Shown: positions 33,189 to 47,700, numbered from the stretch's first letter. The stretch is DNA of 64,000 nucleotides from Silene conica (GCA_029255685.2 CM055317.2:75195460-75259459); one strand, 5' to 3'. Numbers and translations are program-made. The notes: generated by a model not told the origin, from the letters alone.

Positions 33189-36100
33189 ATGCGTCGACGG
33201 GTTGCCGACTACCGGCGCCCGGTTCGTAGACGGATATCAAAATGGATCTGGATCCTGTTTTTACTCTTCTTCTTTATTGGCCTTTTGTTGTTTGTTGTTC
33301 AACATAATTATGATCAATATCATGTTTCTCTGCCGACACTGGTAATTTCATATCAACTTACTTTAGTTATGTTACGTCCCTCCCTCTCAATCGTTATTTT
33401 AATTTTTAATAGATAACTATCGACAAGACGGAGAAATTATTTCTGTCTAGTTCTATTGTAAAGGGTTTGGAAACTAGTTTAGACTTCCTCTGTATAACGG
33501 GTATTTCAGTCAAAGGTAAACAAATGATTGATACGGAGCGAGTAGTTATCACTGGAGTGCAATTATGTGTTGAATTTAAAGTGATTGAATAGAGGAATGA
33601 GTATAAAGTTGAGTTCTTGTTTAATGTTGAGATGTTGTTTGATTGTGGTGGGTTGGATTTGAATCTATAGTAGTGGGTGGGATGATTGATGAATGAGTTA
33701 GAATATATGGAATTTCGGTTTGTTTGATCCTGTGAGAGCAGGATAGTATTCAGGTTGAGCTTGATTAATGTAGATTTAGGTGTATGTTTGTTTTGCTTAA
33801 TGAGGATCTAGATACGAGTAGGGTTTGATCGATAAACGTTGAGAATCTTGTGGGATGTTTGGAACAGAAACTATAAGCTCGTTATATAGCTTCATATCAC
33901 CGGTTGCACTTCAAATGGCGTCACTTGGATCGCTATATTGCGTTCTAAAACTTGTTTGTTTGTGTGGCAAGAGCTCAAGTTCGAAACTTTTTGGCCACCA
34001 TCTCAATGTTGGGGGTGTCTGCTAATGTGCTTTAGTAGTGTTCTTACATATGTCTCAAACTAACTTTTAGCTAGCTTAAATGGCTATGTAGGACGATGTC
34101 TCCATGTAGACGTAAAGTTGAATAATGTAGGAAGGTGAATCGAGTGAAAATAAATGGAATCTATATTTTCCTCTCTTGGATAGTTATGTGTAGCCTGCAG
34201 TTATCTCCTAGTTGTAGATAGCCTCATATATAGGCCTCTGCTGCATGTTATTTTGTAGGCAGGATAATTAATTTTGTTTGTCACGCCGTATCCATTTCTA
34301 GAAAGCTCTCAGTAGTCAGTATTCTCATATTAGTATTTAAGGTTGTGTTGCAGTTCTTAAACTTAGTACCCGAGAAGATTTGAATGAGGAAACTGTGTGA
34401 CTTCTATCCTTTGTTTGAGGGAAAGCAGGGGGAGGGGATGGAGGTACGGGAGGGAAAGGTAGGAAGGAGGGGGGAGGGGGGAGGGGGGAATGGATTAAGG
34501 GAGTATTCCTGCCTGATCTTTCTTATGTTGGAGGGATTTTGAATTGTCTCGTAAGAGGGAAATGTGATCCCTCTATTTCGTTCCAGTTTTATTTGCTTAC
34601 CAAATAACGGAAATCTTCCCGTCCCTTGCCCTCCAATTCGCTTCATCCAACAAACCACTAATGGGCGATGGATATACTTTGTTACTTGGTTACTAGCTTA
34701 AGTCGTATTGATATTAACTTCATGTATGAGGGTGGGTACTAGTACAACAACAACAACAACAACAACATCAGAGCCTTAGTCTCAAAATGATTTAGGGTCG
34801 GCTGACATGAATCATCCTTTGCAACCAAATTCCGATTCATGTCCATAAAATGTGACCGATTTTTACGCTGGCTGCCACAGACCTACCGCAACCCTCCTCC
34901 TTTCTCCGGGATTGGGACCGGCAGTGAATGTCCAAAAACACACACAGGCGGAGTTAGGGTGGATACTAGTCTGGAGAAAAAATTGGCATGTTTTCCGACT
35001 TCCTATTCTTTTAATTCTGAATTGTGATGGAATATAATAAAATAGCTTACTGAACTTGTTGCGTCTCTCGTTATTGTTAAGTAGCTAAAATTCGCTGCAA
35101 TATTAGACACAATCTTCGGTTACAGGTCATCTAGCAAGGTAGGGTTGCGTATATGTGACACAACCCGCCCCCCATCCCAACGTTAACACATTAGGCTTGA
35201 TGTTGTTATACATGGTTTATTTTAGTTTGTTCAAATGTAAATTATATAAAAGGGGCGGGATCGTGGGACACGGAAATGAGATGGAGAGCATGTAACTATA
35301 AAAGAGAGCTTTCCTATTGTGGGTGTGAAGTTGTTTGAGAGATCGTAAGTGGACTCATCGTTCTTGTTATTTGTGACAGGAAAAAGATGAAGTTGTAGTT
35401 CCTGTTCTGGAGCGATTAAATTATACAGAACAGTTATTAAGTCCAGGCTCAATTGCCAGGCAATTAGCTGACCAAATGATCCTTGCCAAAGCATATGTCG
35501 TCATCGCAAAAGAGCACAACAACCTTCAGCTAGCTTGGGAACTCAGCTCAAAGATCAGAAGTTGTCAGCTTCTACTTTCGAAAACCGCCATGAAAGGAGA
35601 GGCTGTCTCACTGGATGAAGCTGAACCAACGATGAAAAGCTTTTCAGCTCTACTTTATAAGGCGCAGGATGCTCATTATGACATAGCCACCACCATAATA
35701 ACTATGAGATCTCATATTCAAGCACTTGAAGAGCGTGCCCATGCGGCAAGTGTTCAGAGCACAGTATTTGGGCAGTTGGCTGCTGAAGCATTACCAAAAA
35801 GCCTCCATTGTTTAAACATTAAATTGATGGCCGATTGGTTGAGATTACCATCATTGAAGCAGCTAGCAGACGAGAACGATAATTCTCCTCGTCTTGTGGA
35901 CAACAACTTGTATCATTTCTGTATATTTTCAGATAACCTTGTGGGCGTTTCCGTTGTGGTGAACTCTACCATTTCAAATGCTGACCATCCGAAACAACTT
36001 GTCTTCCACATCGTCACCAATGGAATCACATATGGTGCCATGCAAACTTGGTTCCATACTAATGACTTCCAAGGTGCAACTATCGAGGTCCAAAATATTG

Positions 36101-36831
36101 AAGAGTTTACCTGGTTAAATGCTTCTTACTCTCCTGTAGCACGGCAACTTATTGACCCCGGCTCACAAGCTTACTACTTCAGTGGGTCTCAAACTTTCAG
36201 TGTTGATCTCAAGTTCCGAAACCCTAAGTATTTATCACTATTGAACCACCTTCGTTTCTATGTCCCTGACATTTATCCACAGTTGGAGAAGGTAGTTTTC
36301 CTAGACGATGATGTGGTCGTTCAAAAGGATCTGGTACCACTTTTCTCATTGGATTTGCATGGAAATGTAAATGGTGCTGTTGAAACTTGCCTGGAAGCAT
36401 TTCATCGATACTACAAATATCTCAATTTCTCAAACCCAACAATCAGCTCGAAGTTTGATCCTCAGGCTTGTGGATGGGCGTTTGGGATGAACATTTTTGA
36501 CTTGATAGCATGGAGGAAAGCGAATGTGACCGAACGTTACCATTACTGGATGGAGCAAAATGCTGATCGAACCCTATGGAAGCTAGGTACTCTGCCTCCT
36601 GGACTTCTCAGTTTTTATGGATTGACTGAGCCACTTGATCGTAGATGGCACGTTCTTGGGTTAGGTTATGACCCGAATCTTGATAACCGGTTGATAGACA
36701 GCGCAGCTGTTATTCATTACAACGGGAATATGAAACCATGGTTAAAATTAGCGATTGGTCGTTACAAACCATTGTGGGATCGATATGTGAACCAGAGCAA
36801 TACATACCTTCAGGAATGCCTCACAAACTGA
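33189..36831 (+). CDS. GAUT11: Galacturonosyltransferase 11-like (GT8, pectin homogalacturonan synthesis), 2 exons, 534 aa
   Basis: Exons 33189-33341 and 35380-36831 join in phase at a GT-AG intron of 2.0 kb. The start MRRR...RRRISKWIWILF matches the GAUT11 N-terminus: a short basic cytosolic tail, then one membrane anchor (about residues 19-38), as in Golgi type II proteins. The stem region contains ALEERAHAASVQSTVFGQLA. The GT8 catalytic domain holds VFLDDDVVVQKD (DDD near 360-362, metal and UDP binding), CGWAFGMNIFD and HYNGNMKPW (about 497-505). The family adds galacturonic acid from UDP-GalA to homogalacturonan; Arabidopsis GAUT11 acts in pectin and seed mucilage synthesis. The length fits the family (about 535 aa). 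The large second exon, with no further intron, is noteworthy but intact. Confidence 0.95.
33485..33541. mobile_element. Short Stowaway remnant in GAUT11 intron
   Basis: CTTCCTCTGTATAACGGG and GATACGGAGCGAGTAG are weak inverted ends around GTCAAAGGTAAACAAATGATT. It is related to the short elements at 36948 and 52603. Confidence 0.4.
34738..35210. mobile_element. SINE-like composite in GAUT11 intron
   Basis: An ACA repeat (34742-34766) leads into CATCAGAGCCTTAGTCTCAA and GATTTAGGGTCGGCTGACAT, the orientation-reversed end of a widespread plant SINE type. Near 35130-35205, GGTAGGGTTGCGTATATG, CCCGCCCCCCAT and TTAGGCTTGATGTTGTTATA resemble the 3' region of Au-like SINEs in the forward orientation. 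The two ends may be separate head-to-head fragments. Confidence 0.4.
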
Positions 36832-36947
36832 ATAGCAGAGAAGTATAGTTGAATTTAGCATTTTACTGGCAAATGTAGAGTACGAGGCGGAATTTTGGTG
36901 CCATGAATCCTTAGGATCTCTTATTTACATCTTACATCTCCACTTTA

Positions 36948-37011
36948 CTCCCTTTGTCTCGATCATTTGTTTACCTTTCACTCCGTATATTCTTTGTGAG
37001 GACGGAGGGAG
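36948..37011. mobile_element. Short Stowaway MITE in GAUT11 3' region
   Basis: CTCCCTTTGTCTCGATC and GAGGACGGAGGGAG are inverted ends, with TA on the left. At 64 bp it is truncated internally. It lies 117 bp past the stop codon and is probably transcribed in the 3' UTR. Confidence 0.55.
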
Positions 37012-37822
37012 CATATGTATTTTCGAGAGGAAGAAAATGCTCGTATACATTTCAGGAGAATAGAATGTAAACTGCAGTAGGGAAAAGAGGTGCTGGTTTA
37101 TTCTTTTTACCCAATTTTATACAGTTTTAGAAACTAATTTATTTGTACCAATTTTGTTTAATAATTTTTCAAGAATTTTGGATCTTTATTGTAATTCGAC
37201 TCGGATAGGGAATTAGAGTGCCTTGAAGATTTTTGATTACTATATATACAGGTGTGATTGTTCCTTGTGAGTTTTGATCTTCATAGTAGTTCAGCAAATC
37301 AGTAACCATGAAATGATTGAAATCTCGACTTCAAAACCATTTATCACAAATTTTTAACCAAAATTCTTGTTTATTTATTCATAGTTAAATCCATTCCTGG
37401 TGTTCTAAATCGATGATGTCTGTTCAAAGTTGAAACACAAGTTTTAGTCATCCTTCCCGAGTCCTGAGTCCCGACTCCCTGCAATATGCTCCATCCGTAC
37501 AATACCATACCAATCGTCTGTTTAACTGTGATATAAGTACCCCTCATAAAGTATGTAGACAAATAACCAAGACATTGAGGTACCGAATATATCAAATTAT
37601 TATCTATAATAAAACTTGTAAATTTCCCAAAACTAACTATTTAGATGTTTTAAATTTCTTGTGACTAATTGAAAAAGAATTGAAATTAATTTATTACGTT
37701 GTATTTCCGATAAGAATAACCTACAGCATTTAGCTGTTCTCCAAGGATGCAAAATTATACATTAAAAGTTGAACAGTGTTAAATAGAAGTAAATGCTAAC
37801 ATATGACGTTTTAAAAACAAAA
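37012..37822. other. GAUT11 3' flank, no gene recognised
   Basis: AT-rich spacer between GAUT11 and the tRNA gene. No supported coding frame. Confidence 0.4.
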
Positions 37823-37896
37823 GGCCTATTAGCTCAGTTGGTTAGAGCGTCGTGCTAATAACGCGAAGGTCGCAGGTTCGAGACCTGCATAGGCCA
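37823..37896 (+). tRNA. trnI-AAU: tRNA-Ile (anticodon AAU)
   Basis: A 74-nt cloverleaf: acceptor stem GGCCTAT/ATAGGCC with discriminator A; D-arm AGCTCAGTTGGTTAGAGC (box A); anticodon stem CGTGC with loop CTAATAA (anticodon AAT); T-arm GCAGGTTCGAGACCTGC (box B). There is no intron and no encoded CCA. A TCTTTTTATTTT pol III terminator follows at once. This is a typical plant nuclear tRNA gene. Confidence 0.96.
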
Positions 37897-38739
37897 TCTT
37901 TTTATTTTAATTTTTTTGTTCAGAAATTTATATCACCAGTCCACCACCACCTGGTTATTTAACATTAATACAAACTGTAAAAACATCGAGAAGAAAATAA
38001 GCCATTTGTAAAACAAAGAAAGATTATAATGGATAGATATCTTCATACAAAGTTTTGTGATGGGTTTTAGAGGATCTGACATTGTTTTGAAGGGGGCTCT
38101 CGTCGAGCTTAACAAAATGTTGACGAAATTCAGACACGAGATGCACAACTATATGAATTACTGCAAGAAGCTCACATCTTAATGAAAATAGGGTGTAAAT
38201 CTTTTCGTATTTAAATTATTAACGTTAGAAAAACCGATTCATATAACCTAACAATCTTAAAACCCAACAATTTGGAACAGAACTCTTGCAAAAGAGTGCC
38301 AAGAATTATTCTTAACATACAATTGGTACTCGTAGAATAAAATGATTAAATGAAGTTAGGGGATCGACATAACCAAATTTGATGACGATAGCCCCTAATT
38401 GATAGCGGAGTTATTTTTTTTTTACAAAAATGTGAAGATGTGTGGCTGGCGAGGGAGGCTACTTGTGCAAATTTCAATTAATAATACAGCATGTGAATTT
38501 TCAGCTCTTGAGACCTATCCTGACCAAATTTTGGCATTACTGCACTTCTAATTCATGGCCAATGTGAAAAAACCAAGATAGCGGCAGTACTCAGACCGCG
38601 GGGATGCAGATGCTTGTCCATATTTGAAGACGGGATTCAAAGCCACCCGACACTGAACAGGAATCCTTACTCAGAAACTGCAGTTTCCTCAAGGTCAGAA
38701 TCTTGTCGGAAGAGCAAATCTTCGGCCTCTATGTTAAAT
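37897..38739. other. Spacer and HRQ1 3' region
   Basis: The HRQ1 3' UTR on the minus strand lies here (below 38740). No other gene is supported. Confidence 0.4.
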
Positions 38740-41700
38740 TCAACAACGGGTCTGAGTCACACCTTCTTCACACTCTAAAACTCCCTGAAATTAGGAGATG
38801 GAAGAACATCAAAGTTATTGATAGCACTTAACCGGCAACTTTTTTTGGCAGCTGTAATAAAAACCTTACAATTTCATGGGGAAAAAAACAAAAGACTCTG
38901 AAGTCTTAACCTTAATTATCATGATTGCAGCATCCTTGTGCAAGAGCTCATTATATTCCTGACAACGTATATTCTGCGGGAATAAAGCACTAATATCAAT
39001 CTATATCAGAAGGAAAAAAAGGATGCAATCGACCATTGTGAAAGTACGTTTAACAAAATTTATTTATTTTAGGGAAAAAACTTGGAAATTTGACATACAT
39101 GGACACAGTTGAGGCAACCAGTTTCTACTGAGCAGTGGCACGATGTGAGCATATCTAAAGCCGCAGTCAATAGATCCTTGAAAAATGGTTGAATCTGTCC
39201 CACATTTAATTGATCTACATTAGCGAGAATTGAAATATTGTACTAGTGATTTTCTGTCAGCATGGGAAATGGAGTTCTGTGAGTTCAGTCCAGTCTCTTC
39301 AGACTTGAGGGAGAGAAACAAAAAAACACGTTTCTTCTGGAAAACCCAAGAAAAGGATTAAAAGTCGGTTTCACATTAGCATTCACAAATTCAAGGACAA
39401 GAGGCGTATTATGAAAAGTCAAACAATCACCAGACTTCCACCCAAAGATATATTCGGCCGGTTTTGATTTTCTACGTTGTTCCTCTAAAATACACCCAGC
39501 TAATCTTGGAACAAAAAAATGATGAGTATGGAAAGTGAAAGTCATCTACTTAATTGGCATTGCAAAATTAAAGAGCATAACTCAGTTCATAGAAAAATGA
39601 CGGATCTCTCCCTGTATCTGCAAATAAACTAAAATTTCCGGGGAATTTTCCTAGACCCGCCGATATAATTAATAACCCTAACGATCATTTCCGCAAGCTA
39701 GATTAGTAATGCCCAAATTTTTAGCTGCAATAGTACCTTCTCCAAGAGAAGAGACGCAGCTGTACAACACTAATTTGGCTGGCATAACTTTCTTATTAAC
39801 AACCTTCACTACGGAAGCGCGCTAAATTGATGAATCTTGATTCTTCTAGAGGTAAATAATCACAACTGAGGTAAGTTTTGAGTCAATTACCCGCGTTGAG
39901 ATGCCGGTTCCTCCAGGCCGTTGATCATAAAGTAAGATTCTTTCTGGTACACGGCGTGTCTCATAAGGATTTGCGCATTCTGGAGCCACATCTGACGAGT
40001 CGCATATTATGTATCTACACATTTCCAAGTCATCAATCATAAAAAATACAGTAGTATATAATATGAGAAAGTGCAGATTTTAACAAACCCCAAAGGAATA
40101 ATAAATAAGCCTTTAAATATAGTCACATAGTACAGAAATAAGAAATTGCATGTTATTTATCTCATACATGCAAGCAGACTCCAAAATAGTTTTAAGTTCT
40201 AATCTCAGAGTGATTGCCCAATCCAAATTTTGACAGAATTAGACCATTGACTGATCAATCAGTGCAATACTCCATATAAGGTATTACCGACCCTTTCATC
40301 ATTTCGTATAAACCCAAAGACACTAATTCTCCGCTGTGGATGTACCCTGAAATAGTGATTGGTGATTGGCCACATCGCCCACATGGACAGCCTGATCACA
40401 ACCCCGATCTGCTAAGTTGAAAAGCCTCTCTCCTCCTAATCTTATACTCCCTCCATTCAACTCTACATTACACATATGGTTTATGCACAAGTATTAAGAA
40501 AACCATATTATAGTATTAAAAGTACAAAAAATGGATATAAAGTGTTTTGGATTATGTGTAATTTGTATAGAAAAAGTGGACCCTAGTAGTATTATAGTAA
40601 TAAAAGTACAACCGAATAAGGAAAGGTGTAGTGTGGAGTTGAATGGACGGAAAAGGAATACATGCAATGTGGAGTTGAATGGAGGGAGTATATGGCTGGG
40701 AGTAAATCTTATATGAGACCGTCTCACCCGTACAATCATCTCATATGAGCATTCATATACTACTAGAACTAGAATAGTCCTGGCGATACTTTAAAGCCTC
40801 GTGATGCTGATAACTTACAGAGGAACTACATTGAGAATGGCATGAGATGCAGCATGTAAGCCTGAGCGAAATGACAAGTTATGGTCTTCCACCGCTAATT
40901 TCACAGATAGAGGAACTCGGATCCAAACAGCCTGTTAAAAAGTTTGTGAGCACTAATAAAAAAAATAGAACCGGAGTGATAACTTCGAAGATAGTGAAGT
41001 TTCTAAACAATACTTTGTTGTTTCATAGGAATACCTGTGAATCATAAGAATATTTAGGAAGTACGAGATCAACTGTATCCAATACTTGGTTGTTTCCCTT
41101 AGAAAGACGGCGAAATCCGAACCAAGTAGTGGTTACTTGGCAGGAAGTTGTAATCGCAGTTGTACCCAATTGAGTCTTTGGAGCCCTGGGTGGATAAGCC
41201 TAACATGGAAAAAGCAGTCAGCACTATGTACAGAGGTATATAAAAGGTAATACATAGATAATATCATAGTTAAGATTAGGCTTATGAGGTTATCCGAGAC
41301 TCCGAGTGCTAATATGCAGTAATTCTAGAGTCAACCTGAACAAAGACCATACTTGCATGTTCATTCATATTCAGAACGGATAAGCAAAAACTACTTCTAT
41401 TCTAGGAGAGGACGATCAACAAGTCTACAGACCAAAGGTTCTTCAACAAGAGAGCATGCAACCAAATTGGTTATTGGACATCCACCGACATTTTTCTGTA
41501 AGAGCACCAGGGTCATGATACCAACCAAATTTCCAAAGTAATGTCTTTTACGTTGTGTTTGGTCATTCTTCCCTCTCTAACTAGCTCCCAAACAGCTGCA
41601 AATAACTTTTGCTTCTTGTGCGACTAAATGATCAAACGAACAAATGTGGCTGTAATTTGGAAAATGTTTATCAAATGAACTAATACACAAATATATACAT

Positions 41701-44700
41701 GCAATGATGCAAATCTCCAAAATTTTCTTGAAAAATAAAGCGATGGTCTCGACTCAGTCATAGAAATATCATTATGGCAGGTGAAATATCAGCTTTTTCG
41801 TTGGGACTTGGGAGTTGCACAACGGGAAATAACATTATGGCAACCTTAGATCTCATATAGTTATATGTTACTGGGGCTACATAATATAAGAGCATTTTGT
41901 TACATGGGTCGAATAGTCCGACACTATAGTGATAAATACACCCAGAGGCCAAAGTGTATAGCACAAAGTCGAGAAGCATGAAGTTAGTAGTTGTTATGAT
42001 GCTAAAGTCCCATTAAGAACGATGTAGGTTGAGAATGATGTAAAAAGGTATTGGTCGCTGTATTTTTTTTCCTTGTTTTATTATCAGTCATTGACATTTT
42101 CCGACCTGAGTCTTTGGCTTCGAGAACAATTATAAAACTAGTACTAATAGATTCCTAACAGAAATCGTTTTCAGTAAGAGTATACTTGTCATAAGATCCG
42201 CTCATGTATAAATTCTGAGAGATATTCAAGAGAACTGAGAGTCTCGATATGTGAGAATGACATATATAAAAGAACCGCGGGAGTACCTAAAAGAAAGAAA
42301 AAGGTTGAAATAGACATACGAGATAACCTCCTACGACATCAATGTCGGTATAGTCGCGAGTCTTTGTATAATACTTCAGATCTGCTTTTTGGCAAACAGC
42401 AATCTTACTGGACAAGTTCAACTCTTTCACTAGATATGTCTGACCTTGATTCATGTAGACTGCACCTTCATATACCTGAGAAGTTAGAATGATTTGAGAG
42501 GCATATAGGCAAGGGACTAGCACATAACTAAACAGATAAAAATAAGAGAGTGAATTTCAGTAAAAGAAAAATATTGCAGCATCAAGAAGAAAGTTGTCTC
42601 CGCGAAATTAATTTGGCAAAAAAATACTTGACCTGGAAAAAAGCCCTACTCTCTTCAATCTCTTCTAGAACTTCATTACTTTGACTGTCAGTTACTTTGT
42701 ATTTCTCTGACTCAATTGCGCGAATGCTGATAGCACGTGAAGGTGATTTCTGTGATACAATATAGACCGAGTCATAATTATGATTACTATGTGGACGAGG
42801 CCAGACCCTGTACAAAAAATACAGTTCTGTAAAAGAGAAGAAATAAAACTCCCAACATTTAACCTAAAAGCATACCTCTGGGCCAATGTAGTTCCATATT
42901 CTATTCAGAGAGTCACGGGAGGGATCAGAAGAAAGATACCCCCTGCTCTCTAAAGCTGCAACACCACTATTTAAACCAGAACCAAAGTATTTTTCGTCGT
43001 ATATCAAGCTTAGTGGGTGTTCCATAGCTGCACAACTAAGGTGTTGCTGAAGAACCTACAAGGAGGGAAAACCATGAAGATTACAGGGAGAATAAAAATA
43101 GAAAGGTAGCTAAGTATATTACTGTATTTCTACAGTCGAATAACTATCCAAGTTTAGGAACATAGTGAGGTAGATACCATTGGGTTTTGAGAATCTACAT
43201 GACAGCACTCTATAGGGCTTCTGAATAATTTCAACGGGTTATTCATGAAATACTGGTCCAAAGGTCCTTCAAATGCAACATATACCGCAAGTGATGGTTT
43301 CCCCCTTCTACCAGACCTACCAGCTTGCTGCCATACACTGGAGATATTGTGAGTTAGAAAAGAGGACCAAAAGATCAAGATAATTCATTTTTCCTTTCTT
43401 ATTGAATTGCGGGAGCCACAAAGGCAAATATGATGCTGATAGATATTGATCCTAGGTCATGAGTACTACAACTCAATAATTTTACTAACTAAGCTAGCTA
43501 ACATCTCTGCGAGATCAAATCAAAACCGGATTAACCACAACATTTACCTAGCAACACTGCCAGGGAATCCTAAATGCAAGGTTGCGTCAATGTGTCCTAC
43601 ATCAATACCCAATTCGAGGGCATTAGTAGCAGCAACCCCACAAAGCTTTCCACTGAAGAATTCACTCTCTATTCTCCTCCTGTCCTGCTCATCAGAAGGT
43701 CAGTAATAAGTTAATCCACAGTACACAGTGACACTAAGGGCTTGCTTGGACGAAAGGTTTTGGAGAGAAAGGAAAAGGAGGGGGGGGGGGGTGAATTTAA
43801 AATCCCTTGTTTGGATAGCAAATAAGGGTGGAGGGAAATAGAGGGGAAGGGATTTGGAGGGATCCATTTTCCCTCCTCCAAGCCAAATCAAAAATCTCTC
43901 CACAATAGGAAAGATTTGGAGGGAAATTGTATCCAAAACGCCACATCCCATCCAATTGAAATATTGAATTAGATAGATTGTTTTGTTTCTTTGTGAAATG
44001 ACAAATATTGAATTTGATAAATTGTTTTGTTTCTTTGTTAAAGGTGTTTGGTAATCAGCAATTGAATTTGATAGATTGTTTCGTCTCTTTGATACACTTC
44101 ACTTGTGACATTAGTATATTTATCACTTTAAAATACGTTTCAGCATGTCGGCTGTCAAGATTACACGAATTTAACAGAAGGTGAAAAAAAACAGAATAAC
44201 GCAAACTCACCTCAGCAATATAGCCAGCACGATAAGCACAAATGGAATCCACAAGATGAGGTGCAGTATCCTGGAGAATCTCACGTCTGTCAGAGTACTA
44301 AGGTTAAAACCAAGAATTTCCATTCACATGATACAACGATGCCAAGAGTCATCTATAGTATGACGACTTAGAAAGGAATAGGATTAGCTGAAAACAGAAG
44401 ATGTCTAGGTGGAAAAAACTCTAACAACCTTTAGAGTATTCAAGCATATATGTCTTCGCACCTGGGTATGCTAGATTCTAGAATGAAAAACCTGATATGT
44501 ACTCCAGTCAACATTATACTGAAGTTTTCATACAAAAAATATTAGACACAGTAAATCTGGGAATAAGATTCATACGTGTAAGACAAGACAAGTTCACAAA
44601 GCTTGCGTGTCTTGCAGAAAGCAATGGTGCGTAGTCCATGCTGCACAAACTCAGCAAAGATGCATGAAGCCTCTACTATAGGGCTGCAGAAACAAGGAAT

Positions 44701-47700
44701 GGTCAGTGACTATCAGATCTCAAATACTTGAGTAAACTCTGCAAAAGGGCATGAATCCTCTATTAACATCAGCAATATTACGTCTATGCCTCAATAACTC
44801 CAGCCTATGATGAGGTGGGGGACGGAAATACAACATTATTCCATGTGTACTTGTGTTACTTTCAGGTACTGTTTCTAAGGACTCGTAACGAGAACGCGTT
44901 GAGGTTTGCAATTTTATATCAACCGACTACTACATAATGATGCATGGCAAAAGAAGTGAAAAACATTTAAAAGATCATTTTTCTGTATTCCAAGTTCTGT
45001 CATATTCCAAAGCCAAAGAATAAGATTTGACTCCATTACAAATGAAAATGCAACACTACCCAGCTAGAATACAAGTCGTAGAAGAAAAGATAATATGATT
45101 GTTCTCTACATAATAAGCCATGGAACAAATATCATCAATCATATTTTAAGACGTGTAGAACAAATCATTGGCAGGGCCAACAAGCACATCATCTTTTCAT
45201 AGCCATAGCTGCACACTTCACAGGTAAAAAAAACATTTAACATGTATTCATACCTTGAATACCTTGAATGCCTAGTGACAACAATTTTTTTCTTGTTTCA
45301 CTTCTACAACTTGTATTCTAGCCGAATAGTGTTACATTTACTTTTGCAACGGAGTCAAATCTTATTCGCTGCCTTTGGAATATGTTAGAACTTGAAATAC
45401 AGAAAAATGGCCTTTTAAATGGTTCACTTCTTTTGCCATGATGCAGTTCTCGATGCAATTTTCATCTTGGGTCATTTGGAGCCTCTTGTGTTGCTAACAC
45501 AATGGTAAGGCACTGAGGTAATATTGTTGTTGTATGCATACCTTGAATGCCTAGTGACAACAATTTTTTTCTTGCTTCCAGCTTGTGTCACCTAAATTTT
45601 GCACATAGACAATGAGCAACGTGAAAAACTAATGCCCAACAAAATAGAGATTTTGCAGCAAGGTACCCACAGTTTTATTACACAACGGTGGATTCCAAAG
45701 AATGAAAAGCTTTGGACCTGAAGGACTTCCATCTTTATCAATAAGCTCCACAGTTGGTAAATTTGCAAGTTCCTGATGAACCAAAAGTCTTAATCACTCA
45801 ATATTACTAAGGAAACTAAAATAAGAATTTCGGTGTCTAGTTAAAAGGACTGCTTTAAGATAAACTTACCATAGCATGCTCACAAGGATTAGCAGAAGTG
45901 GCAGTGGAAAAAACAAAGGAAGGATTGGAGCTGTATGCTGCATGAGTTGAGAAAAATCCGCATTAAATTTATACGCCTACAAGTGTATATAGAATAAGAT
46001 GCTACAGTTGACCGATATGTTACTTAGACACTTCACTTGACTCCGAGTTTGAGTCCAACATTCCGACGCAGTACGATCCTTGGCACTTCATTTTAGGCTA
46101 AAAACATGGAACTTTTCTCACAAAATAGCCATGTCTGACACTTAGACACCATGTTGCGTCCAACACTTGCAATAGGGTCAGACTAACATAGACAGACCCA
46201 CCAGCATTTAATGTTGTCTGATCTCCTCCATCAAAAATATGATCTGTTGAGGTAACCATTAATAGGATACGTATGAAACTCTTAACGTACAATGCTTGCA
46301 ATCACTGATAAAGGGGTTCTAAACCAAGAATCCTCGTGGATACGACCACATAAGTTGAGGCTCCTTGGCAATACAAAAGCAGCCAACAACAATTACCGTG
46401 AGAACATAACCGCTGAAGTCTCCTCAAAATAAGGGCAGTATGACAACCAAAAGCTCCTTTATAAACGTGTGCTTCATCAATGATAACAAACCTATTTGAT
46501 GAGTGGGAAATCACGCTTTAGAAACGTAGGGGAAAAAAATCTTAAGAGCGCAGTTCATAAAGAACCCAAAACAGAAGATCAGAACATTCGAATGAAGAAA
46601 AGGAAATAATATACGATTGAATTTAGACAAAAACAAAAAAAAGGAAATAAGGGTCATTATCTAATATCCAGCAATATTTACTTTAGATTTGATAAAATTC
46701 GTTCAAATTGTCCATGAAACGGCAAGATTGACAAGTGAAGCATATCTGGATTGGTGATCAACTGCAACCAGTGTGAGAAGACAATCAGCATACCATTCAC
46801 AAGCCTACACATCAGTTATAGTACACTGATTAAAATCTTATTAAATTTATGTAATACCAATCTAGCATTATCACGAAGCCAGCTCCTCTGTGCTTGACAA
46901 GTGTCACCATCATAAACACCAACATTGAGGTGTTTAAATCTTTCAGTCATAGCCAGCAAAGTGCGTAACTGATCCTGAGCTAAGGCCTGCAAGCAAATAC
47001 CAACAAAGATTTTCTCAAACACAGTGTGCGGGTAGAAGTTAAATAATTACAGTTCAAAATTTCAAAATTCTGAAAAGTTCATTATGAAAATAAAATAGCC
47101 TGTGCATCTATAGTTAACAAGTTAACATGCAATAAGCGAATACTACAAGGTACATAATATTGATTTGGCAGTCAAAAGAAAGGCTCTAGGTGTTATGGAT
47201 ACCTATACCATCAGTATAAGTAACTTACCTTCGTTGGGAACAAATAGAGAGCACAAGAAAGCATATTTTGAGATAATGCTTCTAAAACAGGAACATTGTA
47301 GCAAAGAGATTTCCCACTGGAAGTCATGGTGGCCACAACAACATTTTTGCCAAACAATGAAGCCTTAATAGACTCAGCCTGCACAAATCCAAAATATACC
47401 AATACAAGTTACTACTTTTAGTATTTACCAATTGTAAGCAACAGGACAGGACAGAAGCAAACCTGATGGCTGTATAGCTTAGTTATTCCTAAAGAATTTA
47501 GAGCAAACTTTGTATTAGCTGATAGCTCATCTGGGATCTCAGTGAAGTCTGCTACTCTCGCGTTGATTTCTTCAGCATGGACTATCTGCACCAAATACCA
47601 ACGCAGGTAACATTCACGCATGTTACTAAAACTTTGTTTGTACTTGATCTTGTAATTGTTTACAGCCCCAACTGCCTAGGTCGTCGTGCCATAAATCAGG

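Noticed and set aside
44720-44911. Open minus frame in HRQ1 intron 13 as an extra exon
   Set aside because: No phase-compatible pair of splice sites joins it cleanly to exons 13 and 14, and the sequence does not look like helicase. Kept only as an alternative in the findings.
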